64,000 bases of DNA from Arabidopsis thaliana (Eukaryota; Streptophyta; Magnoliopsida; Brassicales; Brassicaceae): contig NC_003071.7 in the NCBI RefSeq assembly GCF_000001735.4, positions 5,821,151 to 5,885,150 of the forward strand, in the 5' to 3' direction. The notes beneath the pieces were generated by a model. That model was given only the letters and a program-made list of their open reading frames with translations, had not been told where the DNA came from and searched no databases. Each line of letters opens with the position of its first letter. Positions within the stretch are counted from its first letter, which is position 1. The position numbers and the translations under genes are program-made. Positions 40,424 to 51,065 of the stretch are shown one piece after another.

Positions 40424-43400
40424 ATGGCTAAAACTCGTGGGGGGGAAGAGAAGAGATCCGGTTCGTCGATCACGGAGACTGAGTCAAGCATCCGCCGAAT
40501 CAAATCCTACTGAAGCTGAACCAATTTTAATTCCTTCTGTCGACGAGGCTAATCGAAAGAAAAGAAAAAGGAAGAAGGTAGTTGAAGTAGATATTGAGGA
40601 AGATCGTGAGCCTGTGAGTGGCGATGATTGTGAGGTTGTTGGTGACGAAGATTGCGAAGAGGTTTGCTATGCAGACAAGAGAATCGGGAATAACGAAGAA
40701 CATGGTGGAGAGGAACAATGGGACATTGACATTGTTTCTGTTCAGCAAGAAGACGATAGAAGTGCTGTCGGGGAAGAAGGAAACGTTGCAGCTGGGGTTG
40801 AGGAAGAAGGAAACGATGGAGGTGGTGTTGGGGAAGAAGAAAACAATGGAGTTGGGGTCGAGGAAGAAGAAATCAATGAAGTTGGAGCTGTAGGTGTGGA
40901 AGAAGCACACGTTGGACAAGATGTTGAAGAAGAAGACGACGATGGAGGTCTAGGTGTGGAAGAAGAAGATTGTGAAGATTTTGAAGCAGAATTTGGAGCA
41001 CAGGCGAGAGAGGAGGAAGACGAAAGCGATGGTGACAGTGGTGACGATATCTGGGATGACGAGAAGATTCCAGAACCAGTGTACCATAGTGATGATGAAG
41101 AAGTTCATGACGCCAGAATTTGACGATCCTGAAAAGCTTTTGAGGTTGGGGAAAACATTCAATAACCCAGAAGATTTCAAAATAGCTATTTTGAGGTACT
41201 CTCTTAAGACTAGGTATGATATTAAGCTATATAGATCACAAAGCTTGAGAGTTGGAGCAAAGTGCACAAATACTGATGTTAAGTGTCAATGGAGATGCTA
41301 TTGCTCCTATGATAAAAAGAAACAGAAAATGCAAGTGAAGATATTCGTAGATGAACATTCATGTGTTAGGTCGGGTTACTCAAAAATGTTGAAGCAAGGA
41401 ACAATAGCTTGGTTGTATAGAGATAGACTGATAAAGAATCCGAAAATAACCAAAAAGGCGATGGTGGATGAGATCCAAAGAGAGTATAAACTCACTGTAA
41501 CAGAGGATCAATGTTCCAAGGCGAAGACAATAGTAATGAGAGAAAGAAAAGCAACTCATCAGGAGCACTTTTCACGTATTTGGGATTACCAAGCTGAGAT
41601 CTTCCGCACTAATCCGGGAACAAAGTTTGAGATCGAGACTATCCCGGGGCCAACCATTGGAAGCTTGCAAAGGTTTTATCGGCTTTTCATTTGCTTTAAG
41701 TCACAAAAAGATTCTTGGAAACAAACATGTAGGCCTATTATAGGAATTGATGGTGCATTCCTCAAATGGGATATAAAGGGACATCTATTGGCTGCGACTG
41801 GGAGAGATGGAGATAATAGAATTGTACCAATCGCATGGGCAGTTGTAGAGATACAGAATGATGACAATTGGGACTGGTTTGTGAGGCAACTCTCTGAATC
41901 TTTGGATCTTCAAGATGGAAGAAGTGTAGCAATCATCTCAGACAAACAATCGGTGAGTACACTAACTCTTTTGGTTTATTTGTTTCAAGAATCAAACTCT
42001 TCTCACATGTTAGGTTTATTCTTATCAATGATTTTCAGGGTTTAGGTAAAGCAATCCACACTGTCATCCCACAAGCTGAGCATAGACAATATGCTAGACA
42101 CATCATGGACAACTGGAAGAAAAATAGCCATGACATGGAGTTACAACGACTCTTCTGGAAGGTTGCTAGGAGTTACACTGAAGGATAATTTCAAGCGCAT
42201 ATGAGAGCATTGAAGAGTTACAATCCAAGTGCGTATGAATCTTTACTGAAGACTAATCCGCTGACATGGTCTAGAGCTTTCTTCAGGATTGGTAGCTGCT
42301 GCAATGACAACCTCAACAACCTCAGTGAGTCGTTCAATAGAACAATTAGAAATGCAAGGAGGAAACCACTGCTAGACATGTTGGAGGACATTAGGAGGCA
42401 GTGTATGGTGCGAAATGAGAAGAGGTTTGTCATTGCTTACAGGTTGAAGAGTAGATTCACCAAGAGAGCTCACATGGAGATAGAGAAGATGATTGATGGG
42501 GCTGCGGTTTGTGATAGATGGATGGCAAGGCACAACAGAATTGAGGTCAGGGTTGGACTTGATGATTCATTCTCTGTCGACATGAATGATAGAACTTGCG
42601 GCTGTAGAAAGTGGCAAATGACAGGTATACCTTGTATTCATGCTGCATCTGTCATAATAGGAAATAGGCAAAAAGTGGAGGACTTTGTCAGTGACTGGTA
42701 TACAACTTATATGTGGAAGCAAACATACTATGACGGTATTATGCCTGTTCAAGGCAAGATGTTATGGCCAATAGTCAACAGAGTGGGAGTGCTGCCACCT
42801 CCATGGAGAAGAGGCAATCCTGGAAGACCAAAGAATCATGATAGGAGGAAAGGCATTTATGAATCTGCAACTGCCTCTACCTCAAGTAACACAGAGTTAT
42901 CACGCATGTATCGAGTCATGACATGTTTAAATTGTTAAGGAGAAGGACACAACAAGGCAGGATGTAAAAATGAGACGGTTGCACCTCCACCAAAAAGACC
43001 AAGGGGTCGGCCTAGAAAAGATCAGGTTCGGTTTATATCCTCTTTGGCATCATAATGTGGCTTCAATCTTTTTGAATTCTATTGAATTAATCTTGTTTGC
43101 AAACAGGATTCGAGGACTATCTTGTTTGGGCATGGACAATCATGGCAAGGATCACAAGGTGAACCATCTGTAGCATCTCAGCCAGCTCAGCCATCGCAGC
43201 CATCTCAGCCATCTCAGCCATCTCAGCCAGCTCTGTCCCAACCGTCTCTGTCCCAACAGTCCCAAAGAGCACCATCTGCACCATCTGAACCACCTGCACC
43301 ACCTGCACCATCTGCACCATCTGCACCATCTCAACGAGTTTCACCAAGAGGAGTAGCACAGAGAAGAGGGTCACAGAGAGGAGTGTCAAGTAGAGGAGGA

Positions 43401-43490
43401 TCGCAGAGAAGAGGATCACAGAGAGGAGGGTCACAGAGAGGAGGATTAGAAGGGTGGGGGTCATGGTTTGAATGTTCAAACAATCGGTGA
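40424..43490 (+). pseudogene. mudrA-like: MURA-type MULE transposase, decayed
   Basis: The start is probably ATG 40424 (MAKTRG). A run of seven G (40438-40444) shifts the frame to KRRDPVRRSRRLSQ, followed by a long acidic repeat region. A second shift is near 41110, just before FDDPEKLLRLGKTFNNPEDF (MuDR N-terminal DNA-binding domain). The MULE transposase domain follows: first catalytic Asp in CRPIIGIDGAFL (about 41740), then IISDKQ (about 41945). An 86-bp intron 41953-42038 with GTGAGT/TTTCAG separates phase-0 exons. A stop at 42186-42188 and another at 42936-42938 break the C-terminal part. That part still has a SWIM-type zinc motif (CGCRKWQMTGIPCIHA) and a CCHC knuckle (CLNC..GHNKAGC), the latter split by the second stop. 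After an intron 43026-43106 a Pro/Ser/Gln repeat tail with RGGSQR repeats ends at 43490. Four lesions make it inactive. Confidence 0.9.
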
Positions 43491-43798
43491 ATTTGGGTTG
43501 TCTTGTTTGCTTTTGTGGGTTACTCGGATAAGAAACTGCAGTTTGTCTTCATGCAGCCAGAACTTATGTGTGTGTTTTTGTGTGTTTGTGGGATCATGTG
43601 TTCCTTTTTGTTTTAGACCAAGATACATAACCTGTTTGGTGCTTGTGTTTGTTTCGGTTAATGTTCAAAAACATGTTTCATTTTGCATTTTGTCTTTAAA
43701 TTTGTCATTCCATAATAAGTTTCAATTCCTCATTCTTTAAATTCGAATCAAACCAAACTTGCATTGATATAAAGTCAAATGTTACAACACACAACACA

Positions 43799-44342
43799 CT
43801 AATAACCAACTACAAGCTTCTTCTCATTAACGAGGCCAAACAACACGAAGAAAATCACAATGGTGATAACAAACATCCACACAATACACACTTTCAAGCC
43901 ACACCAGTTTCTTCGGGTCTTCATGTCGTTGACCATTGCTTCTTCTCTCATTTCTTGAATCATAGCCTTTAACTCATTTGCCTCAGATTTAGCTTTGCTT
44001 ATCTCATTTGCAATGATGGCTAATCTTGGCAAAGCATCTTCTACTTCTTCAAACACAGCATCTTCGACCCATTTGAACACATGATCCTTAGAAACAAACA
44101 ATTTACACATTCTCAGCTTATACAAAAAGCTCCAACCAAGAACAAATTTTATACATAAGTCAACTTACATCCCTTTTGGTTGACCACGAATTAGCATTCC
44201 TTTTGCTAATACACCGGAAGAACGGTCGTCATGGGTTCTCTTGCGTTTTTGAGACGAACATCGTGACCTCTAAGCCACACACACATTTCGTCGGCATACC
44301 CCGTTCTCTGGCGACACCTGAGGTTATAGAACTTGAACTCAT
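43799..44342 (-). pseudogene. GRF zinc finger, coiled-coil, transmembrane protein gene carried by the MULE
   Basis: Two exons on the minus strand: 44342-44169 and 44086-43799. They are separated by an 82-bp intron (GTAAGT..CTAAG) and both are in phase 0. The start reads [20 protein letters not shown]. The GRF-type zinc finger follows (CVCG..TQENP-RPFFRC), then [12 protein letters not shown], a Lys/Glu-rich coiled coil ([20 protein letters not shown]) and a C-terminal membrane helix ([20 protein letters not shown]). In the GRF motif the usual NPGRRFF is broken: the Gly codon is TGA (44231-44229). Apart from that, the frame is open. Small GRF/coiled-coil/membrane proteins are common in Brassicaceae and of unknown role. 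Here it occupies the position that mudrB has in MuDR, but no sequence relation to mudrB is claimed. Confidence 0.8.
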
Positions 44343-44417
44343 TGTAACAGATTGAAAGAAAGCTATACTAGTAGGAAATTTCAACAAAAACAGAGAGAGA
44401 TCGATTTTGAAGTTTCG

Positions 44418-44757
44418 GATGTCGAGTTTGAGAAGAGAAGAAAGAGAGATGTCGATTTAATTTGGGGATTTTAGGGATTTAAGTTTGGTAACAGATAAAA
44501 CGACGTCGTTTTATCTCGCTTTTTCTGAGAAAGAAACGACGTCGTTTTGTTCTAACAGAGCAGCTAAACGGGAGTTTTAACGTCGTAATCGATTCTGTTA
44601 AACCTATTTAATGACGTGACCAAATAGACAAGTCAACAGAAACTTCGTCATTTATATAGAAAGTCAACAATAACTTTACGATTTATTAGTTTTCCTTGAA
44701 GTTCAAGATTAAATCGTCCCAAAATTGCAAGTTCATGATTTTTTTGACATTTTTCCC
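44418..44757 (-). repeat. Right TIR of the MULE
   Basis: Inverse match of 40055-40395, with intact AAAACGACGTCGTTTTATC and AAACGACGTCGTTTTG boxes. Confidence 0.9.
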
Positions 44758-44763
44758 ATATTA

Positions 44764-44797
<34 letters not shown>
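44758..44797. repeat. TSD copy and (TA)n microsatellite
   Basis: The second ATATTAATAT is followed by TATACATATATA and a long TA run to about 44797. Confidence 0.85.
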
Positions 44798-44802
<5 letters not shown>

Positions 44803-44821
44803 AGCTTAATTAAACACCAAA

Positions 44822-44900
44822 AGCGTGAGTAGCTCAACGGTTTAATGCTTGACTATAGATCCAACAATCTAAGTTTTGACTCTAGGTTGTGTAAGCTTTT
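44822..44900 (+). other. tRNA-like (pol III box A/box B) sequence
   Basis: TAGCTCAACGG (44830-44840) fits box A and AGTTTTGACTCT (44872-44883) resembles box B (GGTTCGANTCC). The spacing is tRNA-like and TTTTT follows at about 44897. The acceptor stem does not close, so this is a decayed tRNA or a SINE-like head, not a functional tRNA. Confidence 0.35.
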
Positions 44901-45131
44901 TATTTATTTTTAATTTTTAAACGACGTCATTTTGAGCTGTTAACGGAAAATTAAGTCTGTTATTTTTCCGTTAACGGAAATTTCACGGCATGCTTTAAAT
45001 GGCCAGTTTAACAAAACTTAGACATTTTTTTAAAAAGTCAACCCAAACTTTAAGATTTAAATGATATTTTGAAAGTTTATGCTTTTTTCGTCCCAAATTT
45101 AAAAGTTGACGCATTTTTCGACATTTTTCTA
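44900..45131 (-). mobile_element. Remnant MULE terminus
   Basis: It contains AAACGACGTCATTTTGAG, a GTTAACGGAAA motif and, at the right end, CGACATTTTTCT, similar to the outer MULE bases. A matching left end was not found. Confidence 0.45.
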
Positions 45132-45864
45132 ATTAAAAAGTGTATAGGTTTTGTTTTTAATTGTGATGAATGGCTTCTAATGGATGATTTAAAACAAATC
45201 GTTCAAAAAAATATAATCAAACATATGAAAATAGAAGAAATTTGAAAACTAAAACATATATTTTTTTTTAATGAAGAATTAGGACAATAGAGAGTCTATA
45301 TCTCGTAATGAAGAGAAGCTTAAGAAATGGATTTTAATATATAGGGGATTGCGAAAGTATTAGGGTTTCAAATTTTAAAAATATGTGTAATTATGTTTTA
45401 TGAAAATAATAAAGTAATATGAGATTTGATTCTTTGTATTCACTGAAAATAAATGATTTTAAACAAAAAAATCAGGATGATTAATGCTAATTGATCAAGT
45501 GTGTTATATATTTTAGTTTAGATATGGAAAGATTTAAATGTTGCAAGAATTTATTTCATAAAAGTGTTGCAAAAATGTATATGTAGATAGGTTACATTGT
45601 AACCACATTTTTCATTTCTTTTTTCTGTCAAAAGATTTTCACTCCATATATACCACCGACCATCACATATATGGTAATGTGTAATCTATACATTAGCTAT
45701 GATTTTTAATCAATGTTTGAATTTTTTTTCCGATAAAAGTATCTTTGAATTTTTAATAACTGAAAGTTGAAAAATAGATTGTATATTTGCATGTTATAGT
45801 GTGGTCCATTTCTTATAACTATTTAATATACACTCAATAAAACAATATTCATTGATTTTCAATT
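45132..45864. other. AT-rich region, no gene seen
   Basis: No supported ORF, repeat or RNA gene; long A/T tracts only. Confidence 0.6.
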
Positions 45865-45939
45865 TTAGAAAACAAAATGAAAGTTATAATTAGTATATTG
45901 GTTTATGACTGAAAAAAAGAAAGTATATTGCCACATCTT

Positions 45940-46155
45940 AAATGAGCTCCCATCGAACTTGTCGAACTTGTCGGGAAGGAGGCCTGCTGAATTTGCCGCT
46001 GGATGTTGAAATTGCTCAAGGGCTTCAGTTTGCATAGATTCATGTACAACTACTTTCACCGGAGGGAGCGTACCAAATTGGATTTCAGCTTCAGTTTCAC
46101 CCCCATTGTTGGTGACCTCGTCGACGTTCGAGATGTTGACGTTCTCAGTTGACAC
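45940..46155 (-). pseudogene. Copia-type gag N-terminal remnant
   Basis: The minus-strand peptide MSTENVNISNVDEVTNNGG...LLPDKFDKFDGSSFKMWQ resembles the start of copia-like Gag proteins (the F-x-G-x-x-F-x-x-W pattern). It ends in AT-rich sequence with no continuation. It is a short degraded piece. Confidence 0.45.
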
Positions 46156-46156
46156 A

Positions 46157-48275
46157 AAACCAGATCAGTACCAAAGTTATAATATGTGAGTTAATCAAGA
46201 GAAAATACGACAAGTTACAATCTTTCTATTTGAACACAAATGAAAGCAAAACCAGTTGCATGTTTCTAATTAAGACGTCATCCTATAAACAATTACACAT
46301 ATATTTTCAGGTTTCACTCTACACAATTGATAATAAAAAAAAAACAATTTGCAAACATGTGATAACAATTTTGCAAAAACCAAAAAAATTACAAGCAAAA
46401 AAACTGCAGGTTATGACAAGAATCCCAATTCAAAGTCTAATAACAATTTTAATTTTGCATAACAACAAACCAAAAAAACTGGAGATTACATATATATATA
46501 TATTATATATAAGCATTAAAATCATGTTTAGTTATATTTCTCTGTTTATAACATAAGAAATAGAAAACATAGACTTCTATTTAAGATGCAAGTTTTGATA
46601 ATCTTAAATTTCAAAAACCAAGCTGCAGTTTGTTGATGCTCTAGAGTCGCAACTCTAAGGGTGCGCTTTGGTCAAATCCGATTTGACATTTATTTGGCCG
46701 CAGACAATAAACTACTCTGAGGCTCGCAAGCTCTCGTCACAGTGAGTTTGAAGTTTAGCCAATCGCAATTGGTAAACTCAATCCGATACTTGTAAGCAAT
46801 CACAATTTTCCCACGTTTATGAATCTCAATTCCAATCTGTTACTGTTTTTTAAAACAAAACGAAAGGGTTAAGACTATAGGAGCTAAAATTAACAAACGC
46901 TACGTAAAGTAATTGAAATCGAAATTATAAACGTTTAAGGAAAGACAAGAGAGGAGTTGAGCTGATGAACTCTTTTCTTAACCCTTTGAATCACTCGTTG
47001 TGTGACGGATTCGGTGTGATTCAAGGATTCCAGCATACAGCTCTAACGAACATAGTTTCCACGATACTCTCGAGACTTACTTTAAGACAGTGAGAGATTG
47101 CTGGAGATGTTTTGCTTTTGAAATATGTGTGAATGTGCAACTGTTTCTCTGCTAGTGTCAACAAAGACTTGAAGCGTAACTTTCTTATATATGTTTGAGA
47201 TACTTAGGTTTAAATTTGTTTCTTCAGAAAATTAAAACCAAGTCAAACAGAAATATAGGAGTTAGTTGGTGACTTGATACTTCAACGACTCATATTCTCA
47301 AGGAGTTGAGGAAGTGAAGAAGACATATTCTTTAGGGACGTGAGGAATGGAGTGACTTGTTTCCTCCTTTCAAGACCCGACAACCACCGGAGCTCCAACT
47401 TGAGATATAGGCCATCTCTTAAGCCCATTTCTTTTCACACAAGCTTGACAAAAATTGTGGGGAGATGATTCTGATGAACGAAAAGGGGCACATCATGGAC
47501 TGTAGACTTGACACGAAAGAAATCATGTGCACCTACATACATCAAATGAGGATGGAGAAGTTGATTGCTCGAGTAATTGCTCGATACACTTAACTGCTAG
47601 GTAGTATATGCGAGGTCGATCCACAAGGACCAAAGATACTCTAAGGATTTCTGAGACTCGTTTTTAGCTAAAGCGAAAAGGTTGTTTGTTTGGTTTTCGG
47701 ATTGTAAATTAAAATGCAAAAAAATAATCGATTAAACTTTTGTGATAAAAAGCATTGGACCTATTTCAGAGATCAATGATTAATAGAGATAAGAAACAAG
47801 AAATTCAGCATAAAGAACCGTTCTCGAACATGAACACAAGTTTAGACTAATTCTCTCTCGAGACATTAATCACTAAATTTGACTACTTAACTACTTAACT
47901 TTTGTTTGTAATTTTCTAGTCAAATTCGCATTAGAATTAGGTTCACAATGCATTCAAACATCAACTCTTGTTGGTTAGAAATATATTGCTCAATTCACAT
48001 TGATTCAGGCATTCTATCGAACACTTTTGATACATAGAAAAACCTAGAATCTAAAACAGGGTGATCAATCCTATTCTAGCATTAAGAACATGTGAATCAA
48101 AGAACTTAAAGATTAAGAACTCCAAACAACAATCAAACCATAATAGTGAATTATTTGTATTTTCTTAACTAAGAATTTTTTTGGACTTTCATTCGTACTA
48201 TAACTAACAAATCAGGCTTAACTACTACTCCTTTTTAATTTCATTTGTTTTTTTTTTGTTTTTTTCTTTAAACTA
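46157..48275. other. Unresolved repeat-derived region
   Basis: No coding frame. At 46577-46612, TTCTATTTAAGATGCAAGTT and following bases are an inverse match to the Helitron 5' end near 50984. 46660-46800 has inverted pieces (CAAATCCGATTTG; CAATCGCAATTG). 47560-47650 has GTATATGCGAGGTCGATCCA followed by CAAGGACC, a phrase common in plant retroelement interiors. I could not define element ends. Confidence 0.4.
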
Positions 48276-48660
48276 CTAGATATTAACCCGCGGTATACCG
48301 TAGGCCTATATTTTCATTAAATAAAAAATAATTGAATATTTTTAGGATGATTTAATAAATTTATGCTATTGTTTGATTTAAATGTATAATTCACCGGAAG
48401 ACGAAATTTTATAACTCAAATTTTAAAGTTTTAAGTTGTATTTGTTTATTTTGTCAAATGTTTAATATTGTATAATTGTATTTTGATTGTTGTTTCTCGG
48501 ATTTCACCCGTAGTACACCATCCCATATTAATATCGAATCAAACCCGTCAATTCTAGGATTTCACCCGTGGTAATATTTAATTGTATAATAATAACTTGA
48601 TTGTCATTCTAGGATTTCACTCCTACTTCTATCGCAAATTATTATCAACCCAAACCAGTC

Positions 48661-49205
48661 TTTTTTTTTTTTTTTTTTTTTTTCAACAAAGAAATTTATT
48701 TATTAACCAAAGTCATTACAATAGTGTTGATGTAACCAAATAGGTAAAGTACAAGAATCAGAATAAAAACATGTTGAATTGCAACCAAGCTTTGCCAACT
48801 CATGTGCTACTTTGTTTCCTCCCCGACGAACAAAACTAAACTGAACATTTGAAAACTTCTTCGCCCAGATCCGAATGTCATCAAGAAGATTTGCCAGATG
48901 GTTGTGGGAAGAAGATCCTGAGACTAAATTGGTTAGAGTTTCACAGTCACCCTCCATAATCACTCGTAGATAGCCTCTAATCCATGTTTGTTGTAAGGCA
49001 GCCAGAAGCGCCTTTGTTTCTGCCTCTAACGGAGTACTTGTGTTGTCGAGTTGCAGTGATCCCCAATGCTGTGCAATACCATCATGGTTTCGAATAATCC
49101 ATCTAGCAGTGGAGTCTAAATTTTGGACATTGAAACCGGCGTCATAATTACATTTGATGTGTGTATCAGGCGGAGCTTTCCACTTCGTATTGTGAACCAC
49201 GGTAA
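48661..49205 (-). mobile_element. 5'-truncated LINE insertion
   Basis: A 23-base T run (48661-48683) is the poly(A) tail of a minus-strand insertion. The body encodes the RNase H-like end of a LINE. Nearly identical 147-bp segments flank it (48514-48660 and 49206-49352). Confidence 0.75.
48703..49205 (-). pseudogene. LINE RNase H-like (RVT_3) domain
   Basis: The minus-strand frame KWKAPPDTHIKCNYDAGF...RWIIRNHDGIAQHWGS...PLEAETKALLAALQQTW...VIMEGDCETLTNLV...VRRGGNKVAHELAKLG shows the RVT_3 order: first Asp in NYDAGF, Glu in EAETKAL, Asp in EGDCETL and the final N-x-x-AHELAK helix. It runs to a TAA-type stop at 48703. The RT part is missing because of 5' truncation. It is still open across the domain but is only the end of a LINE ORF2. 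Confidence 0.8.
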
Positions 49206-50940
49206 TACACCATCCCATATTAATATCGAATCAAGCACGTCAATTCTAGGATTTCACCCGTGGTAGTATTTAATTGTATAATTATAGTTTAATTGTCATT
49301 CTAGGATTTCACTCCTAATTCTATCGCAAATTATTATCAACCTAAACCAGTCAATTCTAAAATATCACCCGTAGTACACCATCCCATATTAATATTGATT
49401 TAAACCCGTTAATTCTAGGATTTCACCCGTGGTAGTACTGCGAGAGAAATCTTATAAAAGAATCAAAATGTGTTTAAAAAAAATTAAAGTTTTAAGTGTT
49501 TTTTTAATATTGTTAATTTTGTGTAGTGTTTAAGATTATATAATTATATTATGATTGTTAATTATAGGTTTTTTTCCGTAGCATACCATCCCATGTTATA
49601 ATCCACTCAAACCCGTCACACCATATAACCCCGTCCCGTGAAATTAAACACAAATTTGTCATTTTATTATAATTATAAAATTTATAAAATTAGAAACTTC
49701 TAAAAAGATTAATATTGACCCAAACTTCATCATTGAATTTTGAGTGTTATATCTAAGATTTCTCTCGCAGTATATCGTCCCATATTAATATCTTTTATAT
49801 TGTTTAATTTCTTGTAAAATTTAATTTATAATTTTTTGAAACTTTTTAAAGTTTTAATTCTTTAAAATAAATAACCCTAATAAACAAACTATTTTAATTT
49901 TGGACACCTCATAAATCAAGTTTCATGCTCATTCGTAATCGAAATCATTTTGGTCCTTTTTATAGTATGGGTCTGAACCATTGTCCAATTTTTGTAAGCG
50001 ATGTGGGACATTGTACAATCGTAATTATTATCTACCTGAAACCCGTCCTACCATATAACCCAGTTCCGTGAAATTAAACATAATTTTTTCATTTTCTTAT
50101 AAATTTCAATATTATAAAATTTGAAACTTAGAAAAAATACAATATCAACCTTGATTATATTTAAGATTTTTCCTGTAATATATCGTCTCGTATTAATATA
50201 TTTTATATATATTTATAATTTTTAAATTTCTTGTAAAATTCAATTTATAATTTTGAAAACTTTATAAGTTTTAAAATTATAAATATTTAAAGCAGTTTTT
50301 AAAGATAAACTTTATAAAAAGTTTTTAAAATTATAATATTTAACTTTTGATAAAGTTATAATATTTATAATTTCTTGAAACATTTTAAAGTTTCAATTCT
50401 TTAAAATAAAAAACCCGAGTAAGTAGGATAACTATTTTAATTTTGGACGCCTAATAAATCAAGTTTCCTGCTCATTCGTAATCAGAATCATTTTGGTCCT
50501 TTTATAATATGGGTCTGAACCATTGTCCAATTTTTCTAAACGATGTGGGACATTGTACATATATTATTTCTTCATAGGTTGAATAATATATGTCCGTTTT
50601 AAAAAAAATTCAATTACATCATATGCAGAAAAAATATAATATTTTATTAAATATATATATTTTATATAAATTCAAAATAAATAGAGTATAAGATCAAATA
50701 AAAGTGAAAGAAGAATTATATATTTATGTTTAAATTAGGTAGAAATATTTTAGGAAATATGGTTAGTTTAGAGATATTGTTTATATTAAATTTGGTAATT
50801 AAATCATTAATTTTCGTTTTTAATTATTAGTTTGTAGTTAACTTTTCCAAAAATTAATGTTATCAAAGATCAGAACAGAATTAAACATGTTATCCAAGAT
50901 CCGAACAGAGTTAAACCGGGTTATACCCACCCATTGCAGG

Positions 50941-51065
50941 TTTAAGATTATCAAAACTTGCATCTTAAACACTATATATATAGATTCATTCCACCTTTTT
51001 GGAAATTTAAGATTATCAAAACTTGCATCTTAAACACTATATATATAGATTCATTCCACCTTTTT
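50941..51065 (+). repeat. Tandem duplication (60-bp units, period 65) at the Helitron 5' end
   Basis: Units 50941-51000 and 51006-51065 are identical and are separated by GGAAA. Each contains TTAAGAT...ATCTTAAA inverted arms and CACTATATATATAGATTC. Confidence 0.92.

Larger units (their letters stand above)
40055..44757. mobile_element. Complete MULE with 341-bp TIRs and two genes
   Basis: It is 4703 bp. The ends are GGGAAAAATGTCG and CGACATTTTTCCC in spirit (right end reads TTGACATTTTTCCC). The TIRs run about 341 bp (40055-40395 and 44418-44757). The 10-bp TSD ATATTAATAT is perfect (40045-40054 and 44758-44767). Inside are a decayed MURA transposase on the plus strand and a GRF-zinc-finger gene on the minus strand, convergent, as in the maize MuDR layout. 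It is structurally complete but genetically dead. Confidence 0.95.
48276..50984 (-). mobile_element. Helitron-like element (minus strand) with tandem array and nested LINE
   Basis: Its minus-strand 3' end reads CGGTATACCG CGGGTTAATATCTAG then T, matching the Helitron pattern of a GC palindrome, a short spacer and CTAG (plus-strand CTAG at 48276-48279). The 5' end is probably TCTATATATATAGTGTTTAA, preceded by A, with plus-strand edge at 50984. A duplicate of that end lies 65 bp further right (51049). The interior has about 169-bp repeats with TTTCACCCGTAGTACACC. No Rep/helicase. Confidence 0.6.

Noticed and set aside
40527..40919. Minus-strand ORF with many Phe and Ser
   Set aside because: It is antisense of the acidic Glu/Gly region of the MURA gene.
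43117..43479. Minus-strand ORF rich in Met/Val/Gln and Trp/Arg repeats
   Set aside because: It is the antisense of the Pro/Ser/Gln repeat tail of the MULE transposase.
44830..44900. Functional tRNA gene
   Set aside because: Box A and box B are only approximate and no acceptor stem forms, so it was kept only as tRNA-like.
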